Below, piece after piece: positions 12,695 through 23,319 of a stretch of 64,000 nucleotides of DNA. The stretch comes from Takakia lepidozioides. Lineage: Eukaryota; Streptophyta; Takakiopsida; Takakiales; Takakiaceae. Below the pieces are notes generated by a model. That model saw only the letters and a program-made list of their open reading frames with translations. It did not search any database and had not been told where the DNA came from. The translations under genes and the position numbers were made by a program. Numbering within the stretch: the stretch's first letter is position 1; every line of letters starts with the position of its first letter. The stretch is taken from the NCBI GenBank assembly GCA_030704615.1, contig CM060732.1, forward strand, positions 23,436,001-23,500,000. The letters are read 5' to 3'.

Positions 12695-13319
12695 GTTATG
12701 TTATGGTGTTCAAAAGCTGTAGGGGTCCTAAATGAAACGTTGGGGAGAGTCATTTGAGGCACAGTGCTTTCCCTGTTCTTAGCAAAGGTATTGGATGAAT
12801 GTGTGAATCAAGCTGAGGTGCAACTTCCTCTTAGTTTTGCGGACTTACATCCCTTGTGAATTCGTGTGTGCATCGTAGAGGAAGAGGAATAACCCACAAG
12901 AGCGAAGGCAAGTAAATTCCAGCGGAAAGCTGCTGATCAGAGATGCGTCTAACGCTCGCTCTTTTAGATCCATACTGAAGCTGGGTTTTTGAGCTTATCA
13001 TTCCTACTCTTCCTGTGCCTCCAAGAAATGTCCGAGTCAGCAGGAGAGAAGCTACAAGTGATCAGGCTCTCTACCACAAGGGAGCTGGGACCACCATTGG
13101 ACTCTGGATGCAGAACGCCTGGTGCAGATAATGCCGTCTTTACTACCCAAGAGCTGCGAGAATTCAGTAAGAATCAATTTGCAAGCTTGTTGTTTCCTCC
13201 CCATTTTTGATTTGGCCGAGCCCCATGATCCCCTTTCTTCCAAAAAGCAACAAATCATTTAGAAAAATGGATCTGACTCCATACCCCAGGCTCATTTTAA
13301 GAGGCCTTACATGGAGTAG

Positions 13320-13780
13320 ATTGAAGGGCTTGGCTCTGGAGCTGAAAGGAGGGGGTGAAGTGGCTCTTGTTTGCCTTTGCAATGCCTGTGCGAGCCTGGC
13401 CTGGTACCTGGAAAAGGGCAAAGATGTCGCTGGTGAGATCATCAAAGATGGAATTATACCATATGTGATTCTGAACAATACCTACTTGACAATGTGGTGT
13501 GCTGTGATTGCAAGATATATACCCAACATGGTGGTCATAGGAAGGCCCTGGATTAAAGGAATGTAAACAAAAAAGCTTCAAGCAGCTGGACAGTATCACC
13601 CTCGTTTTGTATATGTCCAAACTGCATGGAGCCATGTTGGCCTATTGCAGGATGAATTCTGATTTCCCTAGTCAAGCCTGATGGCACACCGACAATGGAA
13701 CATTGTGGACCTTCTTGGCCGTTCGCTGCAATAATGTGGAGGGCCCTGCTTGGTGCCCTGCAAAATTAATATATAGAAAT
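13320..13780 (+). pseudogene. PPR gene fragment, decayed (plus-strand part)
   Basis: Plus-strand frames give pieces of the same PPR family as the gene at 33-36 kb. CLCNACASL, EKGKDV and IIPYVILNN lie at 13,370-13,480; LDSITL at about 13,590; PTMEHCG and MWRALLGAL at 13,690-13,765. The pieces are in family order but separated by stops, frame changes and deletions. The E/DYW region that should follow is instead on the opposite strand immediately downstream. Confidence 0.75.
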
Positions 13781-13819
13781 GTTTCAAAAAGGTATTCTCA
13801 AAGTGGGGAAGACGGAAGG

Positions 13820-14175
13820 GTGGCATCAATTGCTCGGTCAACAATCCGGGAGATGAACGTGATGTTGGCCGTCACTACACACCCCCAAGATTCTCATGAC
13901 ACGTAGAGCACTGGGGTCCATGTTGGTCAGCCCAAAAGCAATGGCCATCTTCTCCGTGTTGTGGCAAGGAGGAAATCCTTTTTGCTCCTCCTCCATGTCG
14001 TGCAACTCAAAGCGCGTGTCAGCAGGCACATATCTTGACTCTCTCGATTGCGTGGACAATCTTTCCAGCTCGGCATTGATTTTCTCAACCACCTCAACGT
14101 TGCTGACCTCGATGCAGCAGCGACCCGGATCCTTTCCGACCCCTGACCTTCATGACTTTTGGCATTGTTGCATCT
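13820..14175 (-). pseudogene. DYW-domain fragment of a PPR gene, decayed and inverted
   Basis: Minus-strand frames show the E+/DYW region of the neighbouring fragment. They include INAELERLS, DTRFELHDMEEEQ, CHNTEKMAIAFGL and LRVMRILGVC. The zinc-binding HSEK and CGDCH signatures are altered (HNTEK; CSDGQHH), and the terminal Asp-Tyr-Trp is missing. Together with the plus-strand part this looks like one retired PPR-DYW copy broken by an inversion. The 207-codon plus-strand frame over it is the antisense shadow. Confidence 0.8.
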
Positions 14176-14998
14176 CACTTTCAGAGTGCATGTTTGCCGC
14201 ACGTTCTGCCAAAGATACTCATCTTTCCACAATGTATGTCTTCCCAACTGTCCACTTATTTCTCTCTGCAGCTCCGCTTGTTCTTATTACCTTGCTGTTC
14301 ATGAGATTTTGTTTCGATTACCCAGCATCTGGGTCTGCCATCCTGGCAGCATTTCTTCTCCATGCCCTTACAAAGGATTGGGTGGAACTCACATATGGCA
14401 TTATCTGGATTTTATGTGCCATGTTTGTGACTGTCTTTGCTATATTTGACTTGCATGCATCTCATCTCGCGAGCCAAGTTGGAGCAGTATTGGCAGCCTG
14501 CAGATATCAAATCGCTTGAGTTTCAAAAACTCCACCTTACACTATTGCCCCCAGCATCAATAGTGAGTTGCTGATTATACCAACTACACTCTCAGAACTT
14601 CAATTTGTGAAAAAAACTTTTCAAGGACTGCAAAACTCATGAGTAGAACAGTCCGACACTGAATTTGAATGGGGTGGTGGCGATTTCAACATCAATCGTT
14701 TTATTGTGGATATATCCACATACCCACCAACAAAAATGCAAATAAAGTGTGGCATTAGTTAGATATATACGTATGGCACTGAGTGACTTAGAATGCACTC
14801 ATAAGACGTCTGCTGTAGCCTTGTGACTATACTAGACCCCATGCCCAGTAAAGGCAGGCCAAGGAACAGGCACTATCCTTTGTGAAGGGCTCATTTCAGT
14901 AGTGGGACTTGCCTGGGTATAAACAACTAATTGGGCATTCCATATTTCCTTTAGAAAGCCCTTCAATCTGCTGTGTGAGCTGCCCAACAACTGGACCC

Positions 14999-15609
14999 CT
15001 ACAGCACCAGGGCTAAAGGCTCAGCCTTGAGATATGGAAAGTTGAACTGAGGTGCAGGGACTATGTTCTCGATGGTCGTGAAGAGAGTCGCTCTCTGATG
15101 AGAATACCCCCAACATTGTGTCAGATAGTGGATGTTGTCTTCAGGGAGCCCACACACCAGGCATTTACAATCTTCCTTTCCTCTCTGCATCTGTTTCTTG
15201 TTTCAAAGGAAGACTGCCCACCCCAAAACTTAGTCTATTGCCTGCCTACAGTAGGGAGGCCCTTCAGATCATGTCACAAACTGGACACAATTTCAGGTAA
15301 GTTGTATGACTAACTTTAGACATTGGCCTTAGACACCTCAGCCCCCAAGTCAGCTTCATCGAGCTGGGTCAGTTCTTCCTGGCCCATATTCAGGTACTTG
15401 AAAATCTCCTCTACCCTTTTACGCCATGGCTTAACCTGTTTAAGAGGATGGTCTTGCTTCCAAGAAATAGAGGCAAACTTCTTAGGGCATTTCGTACTGG
15501 ACATACGATGCAACCATTTGACCTTGAACTCCTCACATCGCGAGCTCAAAGGTGGTATGTCAAACTCGCCCTGAAAAGCCCAATTAGCTGTTCTAGAGCA
15601 CGCTGACAA
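14999..15609 (-). pseudogene. Non-LTR retrotransposon (LINE) 3' fragment with zf-RVT-like motif
   Basis: A frame at 15,609-15,316 (rich in Lys/Trp, KWLHRMSSTKCPK) is followed on the same strand by 15,190-14,999. The latter shows CLVCGLPEDNIHYLTQC, a Cys-x2-Cys...His...Cys pattern like the zinc-binding region after plant LINE reverse transcriptases. Stops separate the two. The reverse transcriptase proper was not seen. The first block is assigned only by position. Confidence 0.4.
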
Positions 15610-15714
15610 ATATTAATGACTTCCTAGATGCACCAAATAATGCAGATACAACAGAAGTGGACATCACATTTCAGAAGAATTTAAAACAATTCAAGAGGAA
15701 AATTTCCTACTGAA

Positions 15715-15830
15715 GACTGGTGTTTTTCACCTCAAGGGTTTCCAACCAGAATGTGGACACCCTCCGATACTGGTAGTAACCAAGGGAACAAGGTTTTCAG
15801 TTTGAAAACCCGTAGAGAGGGTGGTGTGGA
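15715..15830 (-). repeat. SINE-like dispersed repeat, truncated copy
   Basis: It shares the segment around AAGGG...GTGGACACC...AACCA-G-ACAA with the copies at 16.4 and 18.6 kb. Only the 3' part (in the SINE sense, minus strand) is present. Confidence 0.45.
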
Positions 15831-16339
15831 TTTGTATTGATTGTATCAAAAGATGACATATCTAGAAGATTACTACCTGCAAATCACCCGACTGTTAGTT
15901 CACACCTCTTAAACTTCAGTTTTGTATACAATCTACTGGATTTCTTTAATTTTAATAAATCATACTAAAATACAAATACCCAGTGCAGAACCAAAACTTA
16001 TGGTAAGATATAATTAATTCTTTCGCTATCCAAATAGACAAAAGTCCACCACCAAACTTTGATTTGGACACTGAACTTCAACCACCTCAAAAATGGCAGT
16101 GGATACAATTCCACAGTAGTACCTCATTCAGCCAACCCAACTATAGTGGGAGGTTACTAGGTCAACCAATCACTTTGTGAAGGATTTCCATTTAGACTAG
16201 TTCTCTGACCATGGAGAACCACTTTCAAGGGATATGTGAAGCTCATGAGAAGCCGTGAAATCAAGTTACGGTCACATGAGTACAAGGGTAACTGAATGCC
16301 AAAGCACACATACAGTATGCAAATGGAGTAAGGCAGTAG

Positions 16340-16645
16340 TCCTTCCAGGTGACGAGACACCACAATTTATGCTCGCTTCAGCAGGACTACTACCTTCTGT
16401 TTTTGCAAGTCTACCCCTTCTAAACAGCCATAAACTAGGCCGTGTGGTTGCCCAATCCTTTCCTCAGGGATTCAAAGGTCCCCAATACTACTCACACACC
16501 CAATTACTGTTTGACCCAGTGGATCCTTTTCATAGATAGGTTGGCTACAAAGTAAACCTCAGTGGCTTTGGACCCACAGCCACTTGTAAGACAGGTTGTA
16601 ATGGTTTGACTGCACTAAGAGCGAATCAACATGTCAAGACAGTTG
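16340..16645 (-). repeat. SINE-like dispersed repeat, copy downstream of the SUVR gene
   Basis: Read on the minus strand, TTACAAGTGGCTGTGGGTCCAA...GTAGCCAACC...GGGCAACC...GGCTGTTTAGAAGG follows the same order as the copy at 18.6 kb. The GGGTCCAAAGCC stretch resembles a tRNA B-box (GGTTCGANNCC). No poly(A) tail or target duplication was identified, so the SINE call rests on the B-box-like site and the dispersed copies. Confidence 0.5.
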
Positions 16646-17628
16646 TGATCGCGGTTTTTTGATGAACTAAAAGGCCTTCCATTTTCCTAAAATAATGATG
16701 AGAGAGGAAGAAAATGATGTTTGTTGGATAGATACTGATGGCTTGAGAAGGAAAGCCCATAAACCTTTTGATGCCTCACAAAATTTGACCCAATTGATGT
16801 TGGTTCCCCTGCAAAATTGAACCACCAGTTTAAAGAATGTGACATGTCTCAAAACCAGCAAGTACCCAACTGTAGGAACAATGCCTCTACATTCATCAGT
16901 TGACCATGCAGCATGATTTCCAATATGGGCCACACCTAGGCGACCTCAAATGTGGCCATAGAGCTCTAACTACAAGCTCTGTTTGGAGCATTGTATGTCT
17001 ATCAACCAATCAACATTCCTATTCAGCCTGCAGACAGACTACAAGCACAAAGTTACAATTTTTCACTGTGTTATCATTCATGGAGAAACTTTACCTGATC
17101 TCCATAACATGCTTAAACTAAGGCTGCTGCAACAACACAACTCCATCGGTCTGCTTCTCCAAGAGCCCCTTCTAACCCCTGATAAGAACAGCAATAGGCA
17201 ACAAATCACGCCACACGTCACTTAAACTGGAAATAAAACCTTCAATGAAATGTTGTTTCCCACTGGAAGCAGATTCTTTGTGCACCTAAATTTAAAAGAA
17301 AGAGAAATGAACTAATTGACTATGTCCTACGTAAAATGACAAAGATGACGTCCCCAAATGATACCACCTTCCGACCTCTAACCTTCCTTCCGGGTACCAT
17401 ACCCACCTTCAACTGTCTCAGAGGTAGGGACAAAAAAATTAAATGTGAGGTGGTGATTCCAGGCTGGCAATATGCTATTCTGGAGTGTAAGATGTGGAGG
17501 AGGTAGAAAGCGGTGGACCAACACACGAAAACATTCCAAGCTTCAGTAAATAGATGCACTTGTCCGAAAGAGACCACTACGCAAACTAATATGTGAGACT
17601 CCATATAAGGCAGGGTAGTACTGGGAGC

Positions 17629-20600
17629 TCACCTCAGTGGTTGAGGTCCTCTGCAGAACTCACTCCCACACAGGCAGGTGAATGCTGGAATCGGGTGGTC
17701 ATCATCCTCAAAGTCAATATTGTAGTCCTGCATTACCACGCGTATTAAACTCTTGCCCAACTAACCTCAAGAGCTATATCCCACAAGATGTAAGAGAGGT
17801 AGGGTAGCACACTTATGCAGCAATGTATCTTTTTCCTGGTCTGAAGAAAGACAACAGATCAGAAAGACTGGTTGCATCCATATGCAACCAGTCCCACACT
17901 TTCCTAGTCTCACACTTTCAAACTTAAAATATCGGAAGAGTATTAGCAGCAGTTAAGACTACACAGAGCACCTGATGACATACCCAGGTGAGCTCTTCAA
18001 ATGCTTTTACCTCGCGGTTGGTGAAAAATGCCACCTGCAGCACCCAACATCAGTGTCCCAGCAGTTGCAAACTGTTCATTACCTTCAGGTCTGGAATTTC
18101 CTATCCATAGTCTAGCACAATCATGCATCAGTATCACTGACCCATATGACAAGGCACCTTCTGTGTTCATCAGAAGAATCCAACAGGGATTTAGGTTTGA
18201 GCATAAAAAGGTGTTTGCTCAACTCTGACAGCAGTCTTCCTACTGTAGCTACAGAAAGCACAGCAAGCCTATCCAAAAGGACCCCAGAAACAGAGAAATG
18301 GACAAGGAGGGGACGATGAATACATGGTAGTAGTGTCTGTCGGGGTTCTCAATCTCCACCAGCATATCCATCATGTTAGCATCACTACACCTGCAGCCAT
18401 CACCAATGAATATATTTACATCAACATTGCTTAAGCTGTAACACACTGTCCCATCCATAAACAGGCTTCTGACTGAGGGTCAAGGTGTCTTTAACTTGAG
18501 AGTGAGTGTTTGCTACAGAGGCACCAAGAACTAAAAGCAGCATCACTGTGCGGCTGGAAGACAGAGGAAGAAGACTCCTGCTGAAGACGGCGTATGGTTC
18601 ACTTCACCCAAAGGGCTAGTGTTTGTATGGAAAGTGGACACCTTTCCAACGGCCATAACCAGGACAACACGGTTGCCCAAACCTCCCCCAAGGACTCAAA
18701 AGTCCCAATGTACCCACACATTAAGTAGCCGGTTGACCTGGGCTGGGTTGGCTATGATGGGTGACATCCAACATACACCTGTGTGGCTTTGAACCCATGA
18801 CCACTTGTAAGGCGGGTGCGGCTGGAATAGATTGTGTAACCTTGTATTGCTGTATCATTGAATCAGTGAATCTCACCGATGATTTATGAATCTTGCAATA
18901 TTTCCAAAGTAGGTAGCATCCAAGCACAAAGCTTCCTCATCTCTCAGGGTCGCTTCAGAGCCCCAGTCACCATCCAAAAGTATCGGGTATGTGTGGATCC
19001 CATCTGCCTTCTTTGCCGAGACATTTCGCTCGTACATCTCGGTGTTGGTTAAGATTTCACCGACATATTCACAAACAAACGCACCAGCTGGGAGGTGCTC
19101 AAGTGTCTGGATGCCCCAGCCCTTGCCTTCAGGTGTCATGAACACCTGAAAACCAGACCAACTGTGTTTTTTCTCAGCTTTTTCCACTCAAGAACAAACA
19201 ATACCTGCTGCCATACCAGGACCATGGGAGTTGAGCAGGTCAGTGTTCTCAAATGTCAACAACACTATAGCTGAGTATGAAACATTGGATGCAGACAGTT
19301 AAAGTCAGAAGTAAACCAAGGAGAGCTCCACAAGCAAAATCGAAATCTTCAGATATTCCACCCAATGGACCTCAAGTTCATCCTAAAGCATAAAGTCAAA
19401 AGTGTCGGTAGACAACATTAAGAAAATTTACCTGCAACCTACGGTTGATGCCCCGCTGCACAACCCGATTGCCGCACTGCTTGCTGCATCCGCACTTGGA
19501 CCAGCATTCCTTCACGAACTCCCGAATAAGGTGGCCTCTGCACTTTCCGGGGGCACCCTTGTTCCGCTCCTCCGGACAGTGAAAGCCCGTTTCACAGAAA
19601 TGAAGCTTTCTCCGCCTTTCTTTCTCATCCAAGCGCATCTCTTTGGCCTGCATAATTCCGGCGTCAGGGATTCTATTACAGACAGGAAAGGCACTTTCAT
19701 CACCACCCGCATGCCCTCTTCCGACTAACTACTTCCCTGTTGAATCGGCCACTCCCAAAAATCAGCATTGGTAAGATCTGGGCGATCATTGAACCATGTT
19801 CACTTTCAAGAAATTGAAGTGAAAATCATGGCATCTAGAACATAGAAAGCAACACATGCATTTCCTTTGCCCTGACCGTGAAACCCAAATGCCTCGCACT
19901 CCGTAAACAAAAAAAAAGTAAAAGAACAGCATTACACATAGATCTGACATCTTCGAAAATATCAGTGGGGCAAGAAAGCTGATTAATTTCAAGAAAGACA
20001 TGGAAGAAGAAACAACACATGGAAGAAACCAGAGAGAATGCTATCTTAAACCTCAATGAGACAAATCTACAACTACAAGACAAATCAATTACATGTTGTA
20101 TAACAAATGACCAGCTATTGTACCTCCCTAGACTTCCTGAGTTCCTAACAGAGGATGCAGCCATAATGGTTTCGTGTCAACACGGAAATGACTCACACTG
20201 GACAGATTGGATAGCAATGACAAACACATGATGTCGGCTGGTCTATATTCTCACGGTTTTACCTGCTTTATGTACTTGTCCTTGAGGCAACCATTGCTGG
20301 TGTAGGCAAATTCACCGCCTGTGTCCCGTGCACAAGCACAAGGAAATGGGGCAGTTAGGCAATCCTCATAGCAATTTGGACAGCACTCATCATCCCCAAT
20401 GCGAGAGAGGGAGAAGTTCACATGGGCGTTCTGATGAGTGCAGCTCTTGGAGATGTAGTAGAAGGAGAGTGGCAGAGTTTGGCTGTTCACTCTGTTCACA
20501 ATTGGGATAGGGGTCGGCTCTTCGCCTCGGGAAAGATCTGAGGGGTTATGCATGCGCCTCCTTTCTTCACTCCATTCCCCATCTGGCAGTAGTCCACCTG

Positions 20601-22219
20601 CATGATTCAATAGAAGATCTTTGGATATACATCTTTCTATCCATACACACACGTCAATTATCCATTTGGAGACTATATGAACGCTTATGGACCTAATTAG
20701 CACACACTACCATACCATTGTCAGATGCCTGCAGTAATTATGAAGACATGACCTCAGGGTTCCATGCACCATATCGACCACTGATCTCCACTACTTCCCA
20801 ATAATCTAGATACTCTCCTCTACTCTTGCAACTTGGTAGAGTCTTTCAATGATCAAGGCCTAATTCCATTTTGAACTGACAATGCCTGGTCAATACGTCC
20901 CTACTAGAACCCGACACCTTTTAATCTAAAATACTTATGGAAGACACTTCAAAACTATCATTGAATCCAGGACCTTACTCTAGAGTGGTAACTCACCTTC
21001 AGCACCTGGCACAATCACCCCAATGTCTGGCCACAGGCCCTCCAACTTGGGTTTTTTCTTTAAACCATGTGGATTTTCAGTTCTGTTTCGAAGGGAGTTG
21101 CAACCAGGTTGCTGTCTCACCACCTTCCCTGGTTGGTTTGGCCAAATCTTGCCTCTCTCAGTCAGACCCCCATTCTCTGACATGATGGAGGTCTCTCCTC
21201 TTGCTGTTTCGGGTGCTCTGGATCCTCTCGGAGGGGTCATTGCAGACTGTCCAGACCTCTTGCCCTCCTGGCCCAGATCACACTTTTGGGAATTACCTAC
21301 CTTTGAGTTCCTCAAAGGAAGGGTAGCAGCGCCTTTCAGTTTCTTGGGCCCAATGGCATTTGCCTCCCCAACCCTCCCCATCTGAGTAAGGGAGCCTTCC
21401 TCACATGTAGAATCAACGGGTGTAAGGGACGATTCCCTGACTACCGAGGTGTCAGCACGAGCTGCACCTGGGGCTCGTTGACCACCCTCTGCCTGCACAA
21501 GCATAGACCCCCATCAGCACTCCCTGCACTACAGGCTTAGATCAAGTAAGCATCGCAATGGATTAAAGGACAACGGAGAATCATAGACAACCCACATCAA
21601 CGAGGAGGGATATTTGACCAAGGTAGCTAGGGCATTGATAATGTGAAAGACGGGATCTAATGTGATTCCCAGCAATTGCTTAAACCCTAAAAGAATTAAA
21701 GGTGACCACAGGCATGGCGCCAATATACTGCATAGGCCAATTCTTCGTATGGAGTTCCTATGAAGGAGGGGCATGTGAAATATCCCTGTCATTTGCGTCT
21801 CAGACTGTTCCCTGTCTCATAACTAAACTACGAGTTTCTTACCCGTCCTTCTTGTTCTTGCAACACTTGGTCCACCAGTAGCTGATAGTTTTCGGTCTCA
21901 ACGTAGTTCCATAGACAGGCACCATACACCTGCAAGAGTGTCCAATTCATTAGGAACAAGCTTATATTCTGAAAGCAGATAGAGTGCGCACGTTTGTCTA
22001 CCTTCTACCAAAGCTTCTCAGTTCCCATTACGACTCGGGAAGACTGACAAACAAAGCAAGAACACAAGATGGAAGTACAGGTAGCGGTAGTCAATGCTGA
22101 ATAGGAATGAGGGGAAGGACCTTGGAAAGGCGCTTCAGAGTGCGAGATACTGTGGGTCGGGGAAAGCCCAGATCCTGCATTGCAACCAGCGCAAGTTCGG
22201 CCCTCCCATCGTCCGCCAT
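17629..22219 (-). CDS. SUVR: SUVR-type histone-lysine methyltransferase (WIYLD, pre-SET, SET, post-SET)
   Basis: Nine exons join in frame: 22219-22121, 21929-21843, 21492-20997, 20597-20263, 19647-19432, 19145-18877, 18390-18324, 18034-17984 and 17727-17629, giving 572 aa. Residues 1-62 form a WIYLD domain (PTVSRTLKRLSKVYG, ENYQLLVDQVLQEQE). Residues 63-227 are a basic, low-complexity linker. Residues 260-411 carry the Cys-rich pre-SET region (CCPNCYEDC, CACARDTGGEFAY, CWSKCGCSKQCGNRVVQ). Residues 412-545 are the SET domain (GKGWGIQTLE, CEYVGEILT, RFINHRC, ELTWDY). CLCGSEFC is the post-SET zinc site. WIYLD plus this pre-SET defines the plant SUVR1/2/4 group. SUVR4 is known to methylate H3K9 on transposon chromatin, while SUVR2 acts in silencing without clear activity. 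The SET motifs here look intact, so a nuclear H3K9 methyltransferase role is likely. Intron 6 holds a SINE-like repeat. Confidence 0.93.
18590..18845 (-). repeat. SINE-like dispersed repeat inside SUVR intron 6
   Basis: On the minus strand, CCTTACAAGTGGTCATGGGTT leads into a B-box-like GGGTTCAAAGCC, followed by TAGCCAACCC, GTGTGGGTACATTGGGAC and GTTTGGGCAACC. The same order occurs at 16.3-16.6 kb and, truncated, at 15.7 kb. It lies wholly in the intron between the exons ending at 18,877 and starting at 18,390. Confidence 0.55.
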
Positions 22220-23319
22220 ACTCAGAGCATAAGCTCCAACAACTGCCAAGAGAAGCCTAGAGCACTCCCGTCTCTCCCCCTCCCTACCTCATCTGTAGCA
22301 ACCCCTCCTCAACACTCTTCACCACTACAATCGCTAACTACCCACCTCCTTCACACTGCTCCTCATTATTATTTTGGCGGCTATCAATTTCCATCTATCC
22401 GAGACTTCGACACCTGCATGTTATCTCAGATTCTCGCTCTAAATTTTGCGTTGATGGGTCCCATCGTCGCTTTGATGATGGTCCGATCACTGTGGGTCAA
22501 CAACGGCGCCATCATCTACACTGTAACTATAATCTTCGTGACAAGCGTCGATCACATATCCCATGACGTGGGCCACCGTTAACCCTAAGGGACGGTGGTT
22601 CAAATTTAGCAAGTCGATCCTCTGTATGTGCGAGACAGACAAGTGTGCAGGGCCTGCATGCTCAGAGCGAGGTTTTTGATCTGGTGGATGTGCCTGTGGG
22701 TGTTATGTGGCACCTATCATTCAGGCTGGAGAATCTTTCATATCTTTTTAATATCATGGTTGTGGACTTGTAGGAGTGTCTGTCTCTAAACGCTATATAG
22801 ATGAGGTCTCAGCTTCAGAATTTTGCTCTCCTGCGTGGTTTGATTTCGGTGAGCTGGCGTCAGCCAGAAAGGAGCAGAGACGGATAGTTTGACTTAGAAT
22901 CGAACCATCGTATATTCGGTGGTTTCCACTTTATCTTGCAGGATTACTGGTCGATCTGAGAGCCAAGAAAACGAGTTTGTAATTCGAGGAAAGTGAATCA
23001 AACATAGGCGACGTAATTCCGAGGCTTTCCTCCCTCAGCTTGCTTCCCTTGATTCTCATGGGCTCATTGGTTCGTATGGCTTTTCAAGCGGAAGCTCATC
23101 ACACAGGAGTAATGCTGTTGGACAACCCCAAGTATAAGGCAGTACATTTGGGCACACTTGCCTGATGAAGGATCAGGTGCTGGGGATAAGCTTACACTCA
23201 CAAGTAGATCATTAAGTGGGGTGGGCATCTCTCAGCTTGGTTAAAGCATCACGTGAGTAAATGGTACGCCACGGAGGGTGGCTGCTGGATTTGTGTGATT
23301 AGACAAAGAAGAGATAGGA
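22220..23319. promoter_or_regulatory. Shared 1.1-kb region between divergent SUVR and BTB genes
   Basis: The two start codons face away from each other across 1,100 bp, so the region must hold both leaders and promoters. A TATATAGA stretch occurs near 22,793. No long frame with protein-like content was seen, and the 162-codon plus frame at 22,094-22,582 mostly overlaps SUVR exon 1 in antisense. Confidence 0.6.

Noticed and set aside
13896-14519. 207-codon plus-strand frame
   Set aside because: Its first half is antisense to the DYW fragment, and the rest has no recognisable domain.
17320-17604. 94-codon minus-strand frame after the SUVR stop
   Set aside because: The SUVR protein already ends properly after the post-SET motif; this is probably 3' UTR.
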